The translations under genes were made by a program, and so were the position numbers. Positions 14,848 through 29,218 of a stretch of DNA of 64,000 bases are shown piece by piece. Origin of the DNA: Ficedula albicollis. Taxonomy: Eukaryota; Chordata; Aves; Passeriformes; Muscicapidae. The notes under the pieces were generated by a model. The model searched no databases and was not told the origin of the DNA. It saw only the letters and a list, made by a program, of their open reading frames with translations. Position 1 is the stretch's first letter; each line of letters opens with the position of its first letter. Location of the stretch: contig NC_021674.1 of assembly GCF_000247815.1 (NCBI RefSeq), positions 26,352,331 through 26,416,330 on the forward strand, written 5' to 3'.

Positions 14848-15505
14848 ACTAGAGATCCATAGCTGGAAGGGATTTCCTGGTAACATTTACTCCATTCTCC
14901 AGCATCAGCACAGAATAATGTCTATCATGCTATTCCTGACAGATGCTTATTTATTAACAGCTGCCAGTTAAGGTGATTCTGCAGTAATCACCAGCAGCAT
15001 TCCCCATACTACTTCATTGCCCTTCTAATCTGACATTTTTTCTGACTGCTAATCCAAATCTTGTTACAAACAAGGTAATTATTTCCTAACTTTGTACCTG
15101 CAGTAGTACAAAGCCAGTTGAATCAGCTTATGCAAACTGAGAACATACTAAGCAGATTCCTATAATTTCCCTTTTCTCAGTTCCCTCTTTTTTTTTTCAG
15201 CCTAAATTCTTTCTATCCTTTCTCACAGCTCAGAGTTTCTGAACTGCCTGACAGCTTTTCTCTCAGCTCTCTCTAGTTTTTCATTCTTTTAAAAGCACAG
15301 TGCCCAAAATGGAGCTCTCTATTCCAGATGTGGAAGAAAAACACAGTGCCAAACAGACCCCAAAAATTATCTCCTTTGGCTTGTGTGTGGTCCCGTTATT
15401 AAAACTTCCCAGAACATTGTTGGTTTTGCAATCCTGCCATGTCAGCGACCCGTGTTCAGCTTGTGACCCACCTAACCCAGGGTGCAGAGAGGGCTGTGGC
15501 AAGCC
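14848..15505 (-). mobile_element. Ancient CR1-like LINE fragment
   Basis: The plus strand shows a decayed reverse-complement CR1 pattern: AGCTGGAAGGGATTTCCTGG, CTATTCCTGACAGATG, then further on GCCCAAAATGGAGCTCTCTA with TTCCAGATGTGG. It ends with AACATTGTTGGTTTTGCAAT and CGTGTTCAGCTTGTGACCCA. The last two blocks are the clearest. No ORF survives. Confidence 0.6.
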
Positions 15506-18491
15506 CTGCTTAAGGGTCTTGAGCTGATTCTGAGGGATAGATGAAGACAGATCACAGGGTAGATCATGTCATGTTGTGACAGCTGTGAGGGAAGAGGGCC
15601 TCAGGGCCTGTATCCACCAGCCAAAACCCAACTAGACACAGCTCAAGGATAATGCTGTCAAATAGTTTGCACAGAGACACAGGGTGCAATCAGTGCCAGA
15701 GGAAGACCTGCCCCTGGTGTTATGAGAGATCCTTGCAATTATCAGATCATTTAATACAATAAAAATGGACTGAAACAAAAGTAAATGGAGTCCATGGGTA
15801 GAGGGCAGTGGGGAACAGAGATGTCAAGCACATGCTGGTCAGCTGACATACAGGTCATGGGTCTCAAGACTGTCATGCCTATTCCTTTCACCCTCAGTGT
15901 GCTGAAGAAAGACCAGAGGAGGGAGTTCACACCACTAATGGTGTGCTTTTCTTCAGGAGGCTTCTTCTCACCTTGCTTCCACCTCCAAATTAGTAGAGGG
16001 TTCATCCCACCTAACATCTAAAACTGGTGTCATATATAAGCCCCTTTTGGTTTCTTTTATAGTCTGGGAATAAAAGAACTACCTTTCGAGCCCTGGATTC
16101 ACCCCATTCTAAAAGAAATGTCTTAGAGAGGAGGGATGAATCATCTCCCCCTCATCTGAATGTGCTGCCTCTCTCCATTGATCAGTGAGGGAGTGACTAG
16201 GTCAGCCTTAGGCCAGCTGTCAATTATTTGACAGCCATGGAAAGGCAATCATGATTATTTCCTTAATGAGTGGCCAGACTCTCTAGTCAAGCTGATTGCT
16301 TTTCCAGAAAAGCACCCATAATCTGTTCCATGCATAACAAAATCTATGAGAATCCATAAAATTTACTTTAAATGCTGAATATCCTCTCTGTTTTCTGTCT
16401 TCCACACATCCTCTGCCTCTAGCTCTAGTTATCTATAGCAGATTGTCTTTTCCCAGCCATTCCTGGCAATACCTCAATAACCAGCAGCTGGGTCACATTC
16501 ATGGAGTCACAAGAACAAGACAAAGCTACCAGTTAAAAATTGTATCTTCTCTCCCTGGCTTTCATTGGCCTGGCATAAACTGATAAAGGGATGCCATTTT
16601 TTTTTTTTGCCTGCCCACATTTCTCACAGCACGTAGAAGGAAGTGCAATTTGCTGTCACAGCAATTTTTCCCTTTCACACTTGGCTAGCCAGACTGTGCA
16701 TTTCACACAGATCTCTTCACTCAGCTGCTGCTGTAATGGCCCTGAGGTACCAGAAATCAGAGACTGTGGTGTCTCAGCTTTGTTAGCAGCCATGGAATTC
16801 TATGCTGAAAAATACACACTTTACTCATCTTACTAAAACAAATACTTTGGTAGAAAACTCATGAAATGTAAACTGTTGACAGAAAGGTTTTGCTGGCAGA
16901 TTTTTGCAGAGTAGCACAAGTACTAATACATACATTTATGTGTATCTTTGGTTCTGTTTCTGCCAAACTTCATGCAAGAAATGTAAGGTAAATATCAATC
17001 CCTAGAGAGAGGGATAATTAGCAGCTAAATGTGGAATGCAAAGGGCTGCTGTTATGGTTGGGTCAGAAGCTGTGGAACAGCTCCAATCTAGAGCAGAAGC
17101 AGAAGATAATTTTGTCCATCCAGGCTGTGTTTGAAGAATTATCTAACATCCTATTTACCTTCAGGAAGAGTACTGTGCATTTGCCACTAGTGGGCACACA
17201 GAGATCCTTTTCTGACACTGACTTGATCTGTTAGCTCCAGTGTAACATCATGGAACAGATAAGGGACTGGAAATCACAAGCATGGAAAGTATTTTCTATA
17301 TCCTGATCTGCTATATTTGTATTTGGTAACTGGAAAAACACAGCCATGTGAAATTAATTAAGTGATGGTTCAGAGCACCATTAGCTTTTATTTTGGCTGC
17401 AAGCTCTTTGGAGTGATGCTCTGTACTCTGTGGTTGAGGGTTGGTCTGCATTTTCAAACACTAGATGGTGCCAAGGGTTCACACATAAAGAAGAGCAACG
17501 AATATATTCCATTTACTGGCAATACTAGTGTAGTTTGGTTGTTCTGTAGCTCTGTGAATTAGTTCAAAATCTATTCTTAGAATGTCTAGTTACCAAGCGA
17601 GTGCCAGTGAAAAAATTCTGTACAAGAGGATACTAACCCAAGTGACCCAAGTAACAGCTAAATTATTGTTGGAGTCTCCAGAGAGAGAACAGCATTTCAG
17701 ACATGAAGTTTCAATACAGGGATGTTATCAGCATTGACCCAATGTTTTCTTGCATAGAAAATTTTATATTTGCTCATTTTATAATCTTACTGGTCTCACT
17801 ATACAACCAAACTCTTGGGAATGAGAAACAAATTACCCCAACTTTAAATCAGAAATGCATAACATCCTCTGCATACTGCTTTACAGCAATATTTGGGGAA
17901 TAATCTGTAGCTATTTTTCAAGACAGTATGATACTTTCTTGAGGCAGTTTGTGTGAAACTGTTATCTGTGAGACTATGATACTGATAGTTTGCAGGAAGA
18001 CTGTTATTACATTAAAAAGAAGAAAGGTCAAAAAGAGAAGCCATATTTGATACCTCATTAATATTTCTATTCTAATACTCTATTGTTTCAAGTTATTGAC
18101 ACTGACTGATTTTCCCAGTCTTGATTTTCCTCTTTGTACTCAGTCAGAGGTCTGAGGAAGAGAGAATGTCTGTCTGCCAAGAATATGCAAGAAGTGTGGA
18201 ATTATCTGAGTCTTGGGGAAAGTGCCCAGTTCATGCAGTTATCTGTCAGTACAGGTGCTAGATCCTAGGATTCTCCTAAGGAACCTCTCATAGATACCAA
18301 TGTAACTGGACAGTTTCAAAAGGCTAATTTCAATTTCTAGGTGTCCTTGCAAAACCACCTACACAGCATCAACTCAAGCCCAAAGCCAGAAGTCTTCAAA
18401 CTAAATTATACTGTAAATACATGAACTGCAATGCTCAATAAGCAAAACTGTCCCAGTAGCAAGCAAAACATCAAATTAATGAGTTCTATTT
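15506..18491. other. Intergenic, no gene recognised
   Basis: Unique-looking AT-rich DNA; short ORFs only. Confidence 0.6.
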
Positions 18492-19645
18492 GAGAGGAGA
18501 GGAGAGGAGAGGAGAGGAGAGGAGAGGAGAGGNGAGAGGAGAGGAGAGGAGAGGAGAGGAGAGGAGAGGAGAGGAGAGGAGAGGAGAGGAGAGGAGAGGA
18601 GAGGAGAGGAGAGGAGAGGAGAGGAGAGGAGAGGAGAGGAGAGGAGAGGAGAGGAGAGGAGAGGAGAGGAGAGGAGAGGAGAGGAGAGGAGAGGAGAGGA
18701 GAGGAGAGGAGAGGAGAGGAGAGGAGAGGAGAGGAGAGGAGAGGAGAGGAGAGGAGAGGAGAGGAGAGGAGAGGAGAGGAGAGGAGAGGAGAGGAGAGGA
18801 GAGGAGAGGAGAGGAGAGGAGAGGAGAGGAGAGGAGAGGAGAGGAGAGGAGAGGAGAGGAGAGGAGAGGAGAGGAGAGGAGAGGAGAGGAGAGGAGAGGA
18901 GAGGAGAGGAGAGGAGAGGAGAGGAGAGGAGAGGAGAGGAGAGGAGAGGAGAGGAGAGGAGAGGAGAGGAGAGGAGAGGAGAGGAGAGGAGAGGAGAGGA
19001 GAGGAGAGGAGAGGAGAGGAGAGGAGAGGAGAGGAGAGGAGAGGAGAGGAGAGGAGAGGAGAGGAGAGGAGAGGAGAGGAGAGGAGAGGAGAGGAGAGGA
19101 GAGGAGAGGAGAGGAGAGGAGAGGAGAGGAGAGGAGAGGAGAGGAGAGGAGAGGAGAGGAGAGGAGAGGAGAGGAGAGGAGAGGAGAGGAGAGGAGAGGA
19201 GAGGAGAGGAGAGGAGAGGAGAGGAGAGGAGAGGAGAGGAGAGGAGAGGAGAGGAGAGGAGAGGAGAGGAGAGGAGAGGAGAGGAGAGGAGAGGAGAGGA
19301 GAGGAGAGGAGAGGAGAGGAGAGGAGAGGAGAGGAGAGGAGAGGAGAGGAGAGGAGAGGAGAGGAGAGGAGAGGAGAGGAGAGGAGAGGAGAGGAGAGGA
19401 GAGGAGAGGAGAGGAGAGGAGAGGAGAGGAGAGGAGAGGAGAGGAGAGGAGAGGAGAGGAGAGGAGAGGAGAGGAGAGGAGAGGAGAGGAGAGGAGAGGA
19501 GAGGAGAGGAGAGGAGAGGAGAGGAGAGGAGAGGAGAGGAGAGGAGAGGAGAGGAGAGGAGAGGAGAGGAGAGGAGAGGAGAGGAGAGGAGAGGAGAGGA
19601 GAGGAGAGGAGAGGAGAGGAGAGGAGAGGAGAGGAGAGGAGAGGA
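18492..19645 (+). repeat. (GGAGA)n polypurine array, about 1.15 kb
   Basis: About 230 copies of GGAGA, all purine on the plus strand and mirror-symmetric, hence able to form triplex (H-) DNA. One ambiguous base (N) lies at 18533, where the repeat phase also slips by 2 nt; otherwise no interruption is visible. RRGEE and LSSPL repeat ORFs here are not genes. Confidence 0.94.
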
Positions 19646-22600
19646 AAAATTAGCAACAGATCCACTATATATACCTGAACAGTATATAATTCATAGGTCA
19701 ACTACATCACTCCCAGTATGAGATTAGAAATAGATCCATCATAATTCTTCAAAAGCTATCAGGAATGACTGAGATAAACAACTACTGCTCTCAGATTGAT
19801 GTTCAGGCTCAAGAGGGATGAACTGGTGAGTACATCTATGAGCAAGCTGTGAAAAGAATGTTCATTGTCTAGAGTTGGCAAGCAGCTTACAGAAATAAAG
19901 TCAGTTTGTGATACAGACCACATCACTGTTCCCAGCCTACAATACAGTACTATTATAGATCATTAGAATGGCCCTGGGTGTCAGAACTGTGCTTCCTAAC
20001 TTTGCTTCCCAACCTAAACTGGTTGTGTGATACCATGCCAGAATTTTCACTTCTACAAGTGTGAATTTTACACACATGTTCACCTAAGAAACTCTGTTTA
20101 TGCACCAAATAAGTAAGTTAAGCCTGAGTTAAACTCAGGCTAAGGAGCTAAGGAATAAAGAAATACTTAACCAGATCACCATCCATTTACCAGTTTATAG
20201 CCATTAAAAATTTTTATATGTTATCCATATCTGAACTTTTCAACTGAAAAAACAAAATCTTAGTATTTCCATGATTAATTTCCATGATTAGACCACAAGG
20301 TCTAGTCCATGAAACTGCAAAGTGTGATGAGGTCCTCAGCTAGAAGATAGCTAGAAGAACAGTAAGATTTATTTGAAAGTACAGAAAACGATCTGAACAA
20401 TTAATAGGAGAGAAATACACTGTTTCCCTCTATAAGGATGAATGGCATTTTGCCTGGAATATGAGTCATGAAAAACATTATATTCTGAGTGTAAGACATG
20501 GCTAGGAAGGGGGAATAGTAATCTGGAGGATAAATTTCAGGAAGAAATAACTAAGATTACACTGAGGTGTACATTAATGCATGAATAACTACTGTAAGAT
20601 TAAAACTCAGTTGCATCTCATCACTTTGAAAGTCATTCAAGTTAAAAGACTCCAGAATTCTGCTGAGAGAATTAATCACATCTCAAAGCCTGTCAATACA
20701 GTGCATGAGATGCATTCTCAGTCTGGGACGCCTGCCTCTGCCAATAATTTTCAGTACAGGTTTGATGAATCACAGTCAGAGATTTCCTGAGTCATTGCAA
20801 AACTTTCATTAACAGCTTCAGAGCCAAATAAACATTTGCAATACGAACTGAAACTCACAGCTCTCCCACAGAATAATGAAGGTTTGGCAGACATAGTCTG
20901 GTCTAATACAAAGCTTTGAAAAAAGTGAAATGTGAGAAAAGCCAGACTCAAAACTGAAACATTATTTATTGCTTCTGTAAAGAATGCCCCAGAATTATTG
21001 AAGGCATAGTCATCTTCTCTGGTCACATGTAGACACTTTATTGGTACTCAGACAAGTACTTTGGCAAAATGATAATAGCAATGCTGGCGCCTATCACCAC
21101 ACACAGTAGTCTCAGATTGTGGTGGCAGCAGTTTCTGTTTTCTCTTTTTTTTGTGGACTAGTGTCACTCGACCTCCTGTGGTCCATAGGGTATTGCTGTT
21201 GTTATCAGCAGTGACTGTAAAAAAAAAGGACACCAGAAACACAAAAGCATGTCAGGACTGAGATGGGGAAAGCTGTGGGCATATCTTAGTGACCATAGGA
21301 AAAAGCAGACAAACTTCCAGTGCACAATGACTACATTTTACCTGAACTGCTTGCCAAATGCAATCCTATGCACTGTCATTAACAGAACCCAGTCTTAATA
21401 AATGTCAATTGTATAGAGTTTTTCCAGGCCCTGATTTGACACATCTATTACTGACATCACACAAGGGCTGCTTAGAGGAATTTTTGATTGAATGTGCTGA
21501 TACAGACTGCATCCAAAGCTATTTCCAGAGGACTTGTGGAAAAATACTGTTTGCAGCAAGAACCTGGACAAAAGATGCATCTAGTATGTTTTACACATTA
21601 TATAGCTGAAAAAAACATTGGATAATTTGACACACACACTTACTTTGATGCACTCTCCCTAGTTTTTTTATATTACTTTGTATGTGGCCTCTGAATTTTG
21701 GCTTGGCAATGTATGAAGCTTATTACCTAGAACCTCTTTTTAAGGCTATCAGTTTTATTTAATTATATTCAGATTTTAAATTTATGGCTTTGATTTTTCT
21801 GTCTTGACTCAGTGCCCAGTGAAGTCAGTGGAAAGTTCTTATTGACCTAAAAGGAAGTTGTTTGAGGCACTTTTGTGTGCCTGGTTTGATTTGACATTAA
21901 AGTTCTTCTTTAAACGTGTTCCCCATATTTAAAATGGGTTTGGAACTGTCACAAAGTACTGAACTGTTTTCTGAATGCAGAGAAGTGACTAAAGAGCACT
22001 GCTTGTGAGAGCCTGCCCCAGCTCTCACTGAAATCAGCAGGAGCTGTTCCATTTACTGCAGGGGAAGCTGAGCTGGAGCTGAAGATCAGAATGACATTTA
22101 TTCCAGGATTTATTCCAGAAAGTTAAAACCCAGTATAAAAACCAGATGTTTTTGCCCATTCTGGGTCTTTATTGAGTTGGAGAGAAGGTAGGATCCCAGT
22201 GCTGGCCACAAACTGAATTAATTTAAATAAATGAAATACATGGATTTAAATTTCCAGAGTTCTGTGAAACTCTCCATTTTCATCTCAAAAAAAGAACAAA
22301 AGGAAAAAAGTAAACTAACTGCTTTTAAAACTGCAGAGAAAGGTGGAAAACCTAAATCCTAAGAGCTCAGAAATAAGAAGGCCAAGTCCCTCCTCACGGA
22401 ATGATCTGTGGTAAAATGCTATGATTTTTAAATCAGCTTCAGAGTTTGGAAGACTGATTCACTTTGAAAGGCTTAGTAACATTAATGCCTTTGTCTCACT
22501 ATGCTGGATAGTTATTCTCTGAGGCATGACATTTCTCTCAACAAAATCAGCACTCCAATAATGCCTGAGGCTGTCCAAAAAGTCTAATTTCAAAAGGGAA

Positions 22601-25600
22601 AGGTCATGCATGCATGTCATCAAAATTAGTTTTATCATGAACTCATATGCAAATATTATTAAATATATTTTAATATATTAAATATGGTGTTAAAGCTATA
22701 ACATTATAGTCTGTCTTGTTCCTTGTATAAAATCAAAGTAGAAGAGAGGTTAGAAGACTTTCTGCAAAACTATACAAGAATGCACCATTTTTTTTTTGTG
22801 GAGGGAAGTCTGTGTCACATACAGAATACCATATATCTTTGGCAAACAGACGCTGTTCGGAATTCCAAGACTCTATTCCTGATAGAAGAATGATTACTGA
22901 AAACCCTAATTCTATATGTGGTCTGCTGCTCATCTGCTGTACCCAGATTTCTTCAACATGGAAACTTTTGCAAGAGCAGCTATACCACACACTGCTCATA
23001 AAATGTCTGAGTACTTTATCAGCTCTGCACACCTCGTTATCTTTTGCTACTCTGCTGTCCTTAAGGAAAATGCTTGTTGTTTTCTCAGCTGTGAACATCT
23101 TCAGGACCTACTCCCCCCATTGTCTCCTTCAGCAAGTGAAATATGCCCTACAGACCTGAGCTGTAGGATTTTAACATGTGCCTACTAAGGCAAGGAAAAG
23201 CAGACATTCCTAATACAAAGGATTAAAGTGCCTGGCTGCTTTCCTCTTTCCTTAAAGCACCATATTACCACTTCTTGAAAAATCACTTTTTAATAATGAG
23301 ATATCCTCTTGCTAAAATGGCCTACTACACCTCATATGTTTGCCACACCGAATGCATAAAGAATCTTTGTAATGGAAACAAGTTTCTTTTTTAAAAGGCC
23401 CTGCCTCCAAAAACCAGAGGGATTTATAATTTTCTGAATCCCCAAGCTTTTATTTTCTTTTGTCCAGTTTTAATAACATGGATGATAAACAACCTAAAGA
23501 TTATATTTTTAAGATTTAAAATCTTAATTTTTCTTTGGAAACCCATTGCATACATTATATCTCTCAGTGCCACTGCTGGGTATTTTTAATTCTGGATATT
23601 CACACAGCAGTTGGTTATAAAATTCTCCTATTATTTCTTTTGTTGGAAGTATGTCAAGGGCAAGCCTTTTAGTAGGGACCTTCATGAGACAGTATTTAAA
23701 GACCAATTAAAAAAGCTATCACCATGCAAAGAGAAAACCAGCAAATAGCTACAAACACATTGGTCATGAATGAAATGAAAATAAGAACAAAAAACAATGT
23801 ACCAAATTTTGTTTATCATCTGAGAATCTGTTCCAGAGCCAGTTGCTTTTAAGATGCTTCCCTTTCAATTACATGTAACAATTGGATACCATAACCAAAG
23901 GCCAGATTTTGAAAGTGTTCCCATGTAGGTATTGTCTCTGTTCACATGGAATTTGCCTGGGCTAACATGATTCCAGTGGTGGTGGTCCCTAGGTATTCAC
24001 CAAAACAGGTCATACAGCAGGTCAGAAAGAACTCACAGACAGTGATCTTAAGTCCAAAGAATCAACTAGGAGCAGTTTAAAAGAAATGAACATTTAGAGT
24101 GTGATGAGAAGAGAGATTTGCAGAGATTTCTTACTTAGTCTGGCTGTGCTTTCCCTTTCTTTTGCTGAGGCCTTATGAGATTCACCTCTGTTTTTGCCCT
24201 GGCAAGCTGATCAATTCTTTGGCCAGTTTAAGGCTATGATAATGCTGTAACTTCATTAATAATTGGTAAAAGCATTTTTAGGGAGTACTGCAGTGATGAC
24301 TTAGGGACTTGAATGAAGATGGAAGACAGTGCAGGGAAGAAGTATGCACAAAAGAAAGGTACTTTATGGAAAGTGTGAAAAATGCTTTACTCAAAAAAAT
24401 CTCCTTCAATAAATCTTCTGCTCACTTCTTCTAATACTGGAAAATTTCTTTCTTTTTTATCACTGCTTTCTGAGCTGAACCCTTTTATTTCTGAAAGGAA
24501 ACAATGATTTTTCCAGTGCTTTTGCTATGACTCACATTTCATTTGGAGATCACTGCTTCTATGTGTCAACTTGATTTTGCTCTCATTGTAATTCAAATGT
24601 TTGTGAAGAGGTTCCTCTACTGCTGCAGTGCATGGGAGATCTATTTTCTCATCCCCTCAGCACAATCACAACTTGTAAACTTGGGATTCTACTTTGATTT
24701 TTCAGAGTTTATTTGATTATTTTATGTATAATAAATACATGTAATTTTCTTCTGTATTTTGAAAATATTATAAGTATTCTAAGACTTCACATTTAGAAGG
24801 GCCTCTCACTGTGCCTTGATTTGCAATCAGTAAAACAGTTAAATAACATTTAGTCATAGAAATTTATCACATTGTGACTGGACAGAAACTGGCCAGAACT
24901 CAAATTTTGTGAACTCTCACCAATATTCTGATCCAGGTGAAAAGTTGAAGGCTGTAAAGGTACCCGAGCCTCAGATTTGCACCCAGAGGAGAATTCTCAC
25001 TTTCTTGAACAGAGGGAAAAACGAAAGAAAAGGTCTGGATGCAAACCCCTCCTTCCTCCTAGCACAGCTGTGTCCTCAGAGTAACTCCACAGGTTAACTG
25101 CAGGTTTCTTCATTAAAGCTATTTTCAAAGGCTGGGATGGACACCTGCATTTCCCATTTGGCAAATTGCTCTTTGGGCTGTATGGGTCATTTTCTGCATT
25201 ACAACCGTAAACCCCTTTAGAGATGAGTTTTCTGCTGTAAAGTCACATATTTCCTTTCCCATAAAAGCTCATCTGTGCTTTCATGTACACTTAGAGATGC
25301 TGATAAAGCTCTGGATGAGATGATGACTATCAAGGACACTGACAGGCTGTCCCTATATAAGTACCACTTACTACCCTTCTTTACTTACTGCCCAGTTCTT
25401 TATGGAAAAATCAGAGTCTTGGATGCTGTGTTGAATAAAAGGAAATTAAAAGAGAGATAATAGTAAAGATAATAAAGGAGGAAAAAATTGCTGTGAAAAA
25501 AATTCCTTCTTACTTCCCAGGGAGGTAAACCAGAAAAGAAAACACTCATCCTTAAAGGGATATATTAAACTGTTGCTTCTTAAGAAGATAGTTTGGGGAG

Positions 25601-28600
25601 CATGAAATGTGAAAGCTGTTGTATCTGTGGTATAAAGCAGTCCAGGGCTGGTCAGTGTAGATGTCCTCTAAAGAAAGAGTTACATTTATTTCTATGGCTA
25701 AATAGCTGAAAGCTGATGGCCTAGGAAGGGGTAAAGCTGCTGCTCTCCTTGAAGCATTCATAATCCCCACAGAAGTTAATGACTACAGGGCAAGTATTGC
25801 TCATGCAAACACCAAGGGTCTCTACCCAAAGTCGGAAAAGCTTAATCCAAATTTTACATCCACTGGCTTGATCTTCAGATGCTTGCACAACTGAAACTCC
25901 CGCTACACTGATTTGCTGGAATACCATTTAAACTTTCTTTTTTTTCCTGACCAGTAGAACATTCTTTTTTTTCACCTTCAGCCATATACTTGTTCTGTGT
26001 ACATACTGCTTAGCTACAGCATGGCTCCATTACTTGTTCCATATGAATACTTGGCAGCTTGAATGACTTGGAGTATGTGAAAATATACCTACCTGCCTTA
26101 GCAAAAATCCTACTTCTAATCCAGACTCACATAAACTGTGCCTCAAAATAGACTGATTAATAATTTGAATCACTGTTTTAATTATGATTTAATACAGCAA
26201 ATGGGAATTCCTGACTTGGATCATTTATGGTTTTCCATTTCCATGGTTTTTTCACCTCACTAAAAGAGTTGGATTCTCATTGATTACTAATGTAGTGCTC
26301 ATTTGCAGCAGAATAGAACCTTTATATTACGTTGGGGCTCTTTGCTAATCAGTAAGACACTTCTCTTCATACACAACCAATTAACATGGCATGTGTTTAT
26401 TCAGATTTCTAATGTCTATATTTCATGCTAGAAGAAAGTAACTGCTATTAAGAGTCAATTTATTTTGGATTCCTGATTAGTGTTAGCTACACTTACACAC
26501 AAATTGGAATTCAAATATATTAAAAACATTCAGAACATTAAAGAACTGCTTTACTAGCTGAATAAAATCAGCTTGAATACCTAGCTATAGGAACAAAAAG
26601 GCTTTTCAAAATAAAATTTCCATTTAAAAGGTCACCTTGTCTTCGTAAGCTGGGTGATAGTTCCTGGGCATTCCAACCTTCACAATGTTATGAAGGTAAT
26701 GTTATTCTGAAACTGGAGGGAATTTATTAAGTTTCTCAGCTCCCTAGCATCTCAGCTGTAAAATACTTCTACACGTGCCCTGTTTACAGCTACTAGGTTC
26801 TGTTTCAGATGCAGTAGTGAATCTCCTATTGGTATTGCTGGGAAGACATGCAAGCTTCAAGATCACACTGTAGGAGCTCAGTGTTTGCAGTTTCTGATTT
26901 GCACCTATACTGCTGTGATCAGAGGCTGCCCCACAGATTTAGTCGGCACAGAAATGCTCTTTGCTCGTCACTTTGTTTAACCTTCACTTTTCCTCCTAGG
27001 ATCACTCCTAGTAGTTTTTCAGCACTTAGACCCTTTCTTTTTGCAGGTGCCTCCTTTGAGTCATGACAAAATTGGCAGATAAAAAGTTCTGCATTGCCTC
27101 CCACCCTGACAAAGAAAGATGACCTTCAGGGAGCAAGGTACACAGGTGAAACTCCACCTCAAGTTCTGAGAATATTTTCCCCTTCTCATAGCAGGCAAGG
27201 CTCTTTCACAGACAATAGGAACAGTACCAATGATAGACTGAGATTTGTTTAGACCAGTGACAAAGATTATCTTAGAATTCTTTTTGGTAGGAAATTACAG
27301 TTTATATAATATGTTTTTATTATCACTTATATGGTTAATTGCAGCTTTTTATTGACAGGGCTCTTTCATGCCACAGAAATGCTCTTTCATGACAGCATTT
27401 CTCAATCAGACTTCTTGAAAGCTTGCACACAAAACACTTGCCATCATCTACAAGCAGAAAGATTGACAGGAGAGTGTTGTGTGTGAGAGGTGCTTAATTG
27501 AGGAGTTGGCACCTCCCCCTGAACTGAAATAGCTTCAAGGGCATGCTGTAAATATTTTCCTATTGCCCAGCCTTCTCAGTGGGCAGGGACTTGGCAGAAA
27601 ACTGTATGAAGAGTAGGTTCTGTGGTCTGCTTATTTAACATCTATCCACTGTATGTACATATTTCACTGGCAACTGCAGATGGCTCTGCTGGGCATCTGC
27701 TAGGTTTGCTGGATCACTTTTGCAAACAAACAAAGGATACCTGTAAATTCCAGACTGGTACTTCTTTCTGAGTAGAAAAAAAGATTTCTCACAATAGAGG
27801 AGCTCTCCTTTCTGTTGAGGAGGCTGATGCCATCAAATGATGAGCATACTCCCTACACTTGAAAAAATGGTCCTTATACCCCAAAGCCAAAAATACCACT
27901 TGCCAGTGACCCTACTGTATTCCTACTGTAACTGCAACAAATAGACTGTGATACTGGATATTGCTTTATGACTGTGATAGTGAGGCTGATGATGCATTGG
28001 AAATAGATCACACTGGTAAAATAAGACCTCTTTGTCATGGCTGACAGCTGTCTTAAAGAAAATAAGAGAAGTTTTCATGTGTTGACCTTAGAAGATTCTA
28101 AAATTTATTAATGTTTAAAATATGTAATAAAATAAGTGGGTGCTGGTTTAACTCTGGCCTCATAGACTTGGCCAGAGAGGAGGAGCAAATGGGTTCAGCC
28201 ATAGCTGAGCTGCAGAAAGTGAGTCATGTATTTCACTGGTTTATACAAATGTCACTGGGAGTCCCTAATGCCTTCCTTGAATGCACCCCAGAACAACCAC
28301 AGCAGTTACATAATCTAAACAGCAGCTGAGTATGTTTTAAACAAAAATATTTTGAGTGATAATTCTACAAAGAATACAGCGATGGTAACTAGTACATAGG
28401 ATATTATGAATAGGCCCAAATGCCTTCTTTGTCAGATTAGATATGGTGGTGTACAATCATTTGTATTCCCAGCCCAGTACTGCTCATTAGTACTACACTT
28501 ACTGGCTTTTCAAAGCATTAAACAAATGCTTTTAGCACAACAGCTCACTTCACTACCTGGTGTTCAAACGTGAAGGTGTGTGCCTGGAGCACAGCAGGAC

Positions 28601-28940
28601 CATCTCCGTGCTACCTCACAAGTGCAAGCTGCCAAAGCTGATTTTGGACCCAGATCCCATGACCTTGCTAAAGCCATTTGCAGCTAGCTCCACAGAGGAG
28701 ACAGGGGTGCTCCAGTGCTTCATTTTATGCTAATTCACATGCAATAGGATATTCAGCCTTGAGATGGCCACTGCTGCTTATCTGCACAAAAGTGCATTTC
28801 AGAGCTGTTCTCAAAAGCTAAGAATGATACTGCTGTGAACCTTTGTCCAGACATAATATTCTAGAATATGAAACTCGGATTAAAGATTTAACAAATCACT
28901 TTATGGATGGACATGTGTTGTATTGCTCAGTGTTGACAAA
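19646..28940. other. Intergenic, no gene recognised
   Basis: AT-rich, with an A/T palindromic stretch near 22655-22690 (AATATATTTTAATATATTAA) and the possible old repeat fragments at 21.8-22.1 kb. No exon with conserved coding content was recognised. Confidence 0.6.
21805..22085. mobile_element. Two possible ancient repeat fragments
   Basis: Near 21809, TCAGTGCCCAGTGAAGTCAG followed by TATTGACCTAAAAGG, and near 22019, CAGCTCTCACTGAAATCAGC with AGGAGCTGTTCC, recall an old amniote interspersed repeat with 'CCCATTGAAGTCAATGGGAG' cores. The similarity is remembered rather than computed, so this is weak. Confidence 0.35.
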
Positions 28941-29218
28941 CAGGACCAGTCACCGGTACCATTAAGGACAAGTGGCCTAAAGTTGTGCCAAGGGAAGTCC
29001 AGGCTGGATATTAGGAAAAATGTCTTCACTGAAAGCATTTTTAGGCATTGAAACAGCCTGCGCAGCCAAATCGTGGAGTCACACTCCCAGGAAGTGTTAA
29101 AAAACACAAGCAGATCTAGTGCTTTGTTATATGGTGTAGTGGGCATGGTGATATTTCGTCAAAGTTTGACCTTGAAGACCTTGAGGATTTTTCCACCCCT
29201 AATTGTTCTATGATTATT
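28941..29218 (+). mobile_element. CR1 LINE 3' fragment
   Basis: CR1 3'-region signature in sense orientation: AGTTGTGCCAAGGGAAGTCC, GGATATTAGGAAAAATGTC, TTCACTGAAAGC, CATTGAAACAGCCTGCGCAG, GTGGAGTCACACTCCCAGGA, then ATTGTTCTATGATTATTTT at the tail. It is diverged and non-coding. Confidence 0.82.

Noticed and set aside
18406..19701. 431-codon minus-strand and 387-codon plus-strand ORFs
   Set aside because: Pure translation of the (GGAGA)n array.
21048..21242. Minus-strand ORF with an acceptor-like T-run-ACAG in front of it
   Set aside because: No recognised protein, no matching donor or partner exon found.
22733..23159. Overlapping 115- and 121-codon ORFs on both strands
   Set aside because: No recognisable domain, no splice context and ordinary AT-rich composition; likely chance.
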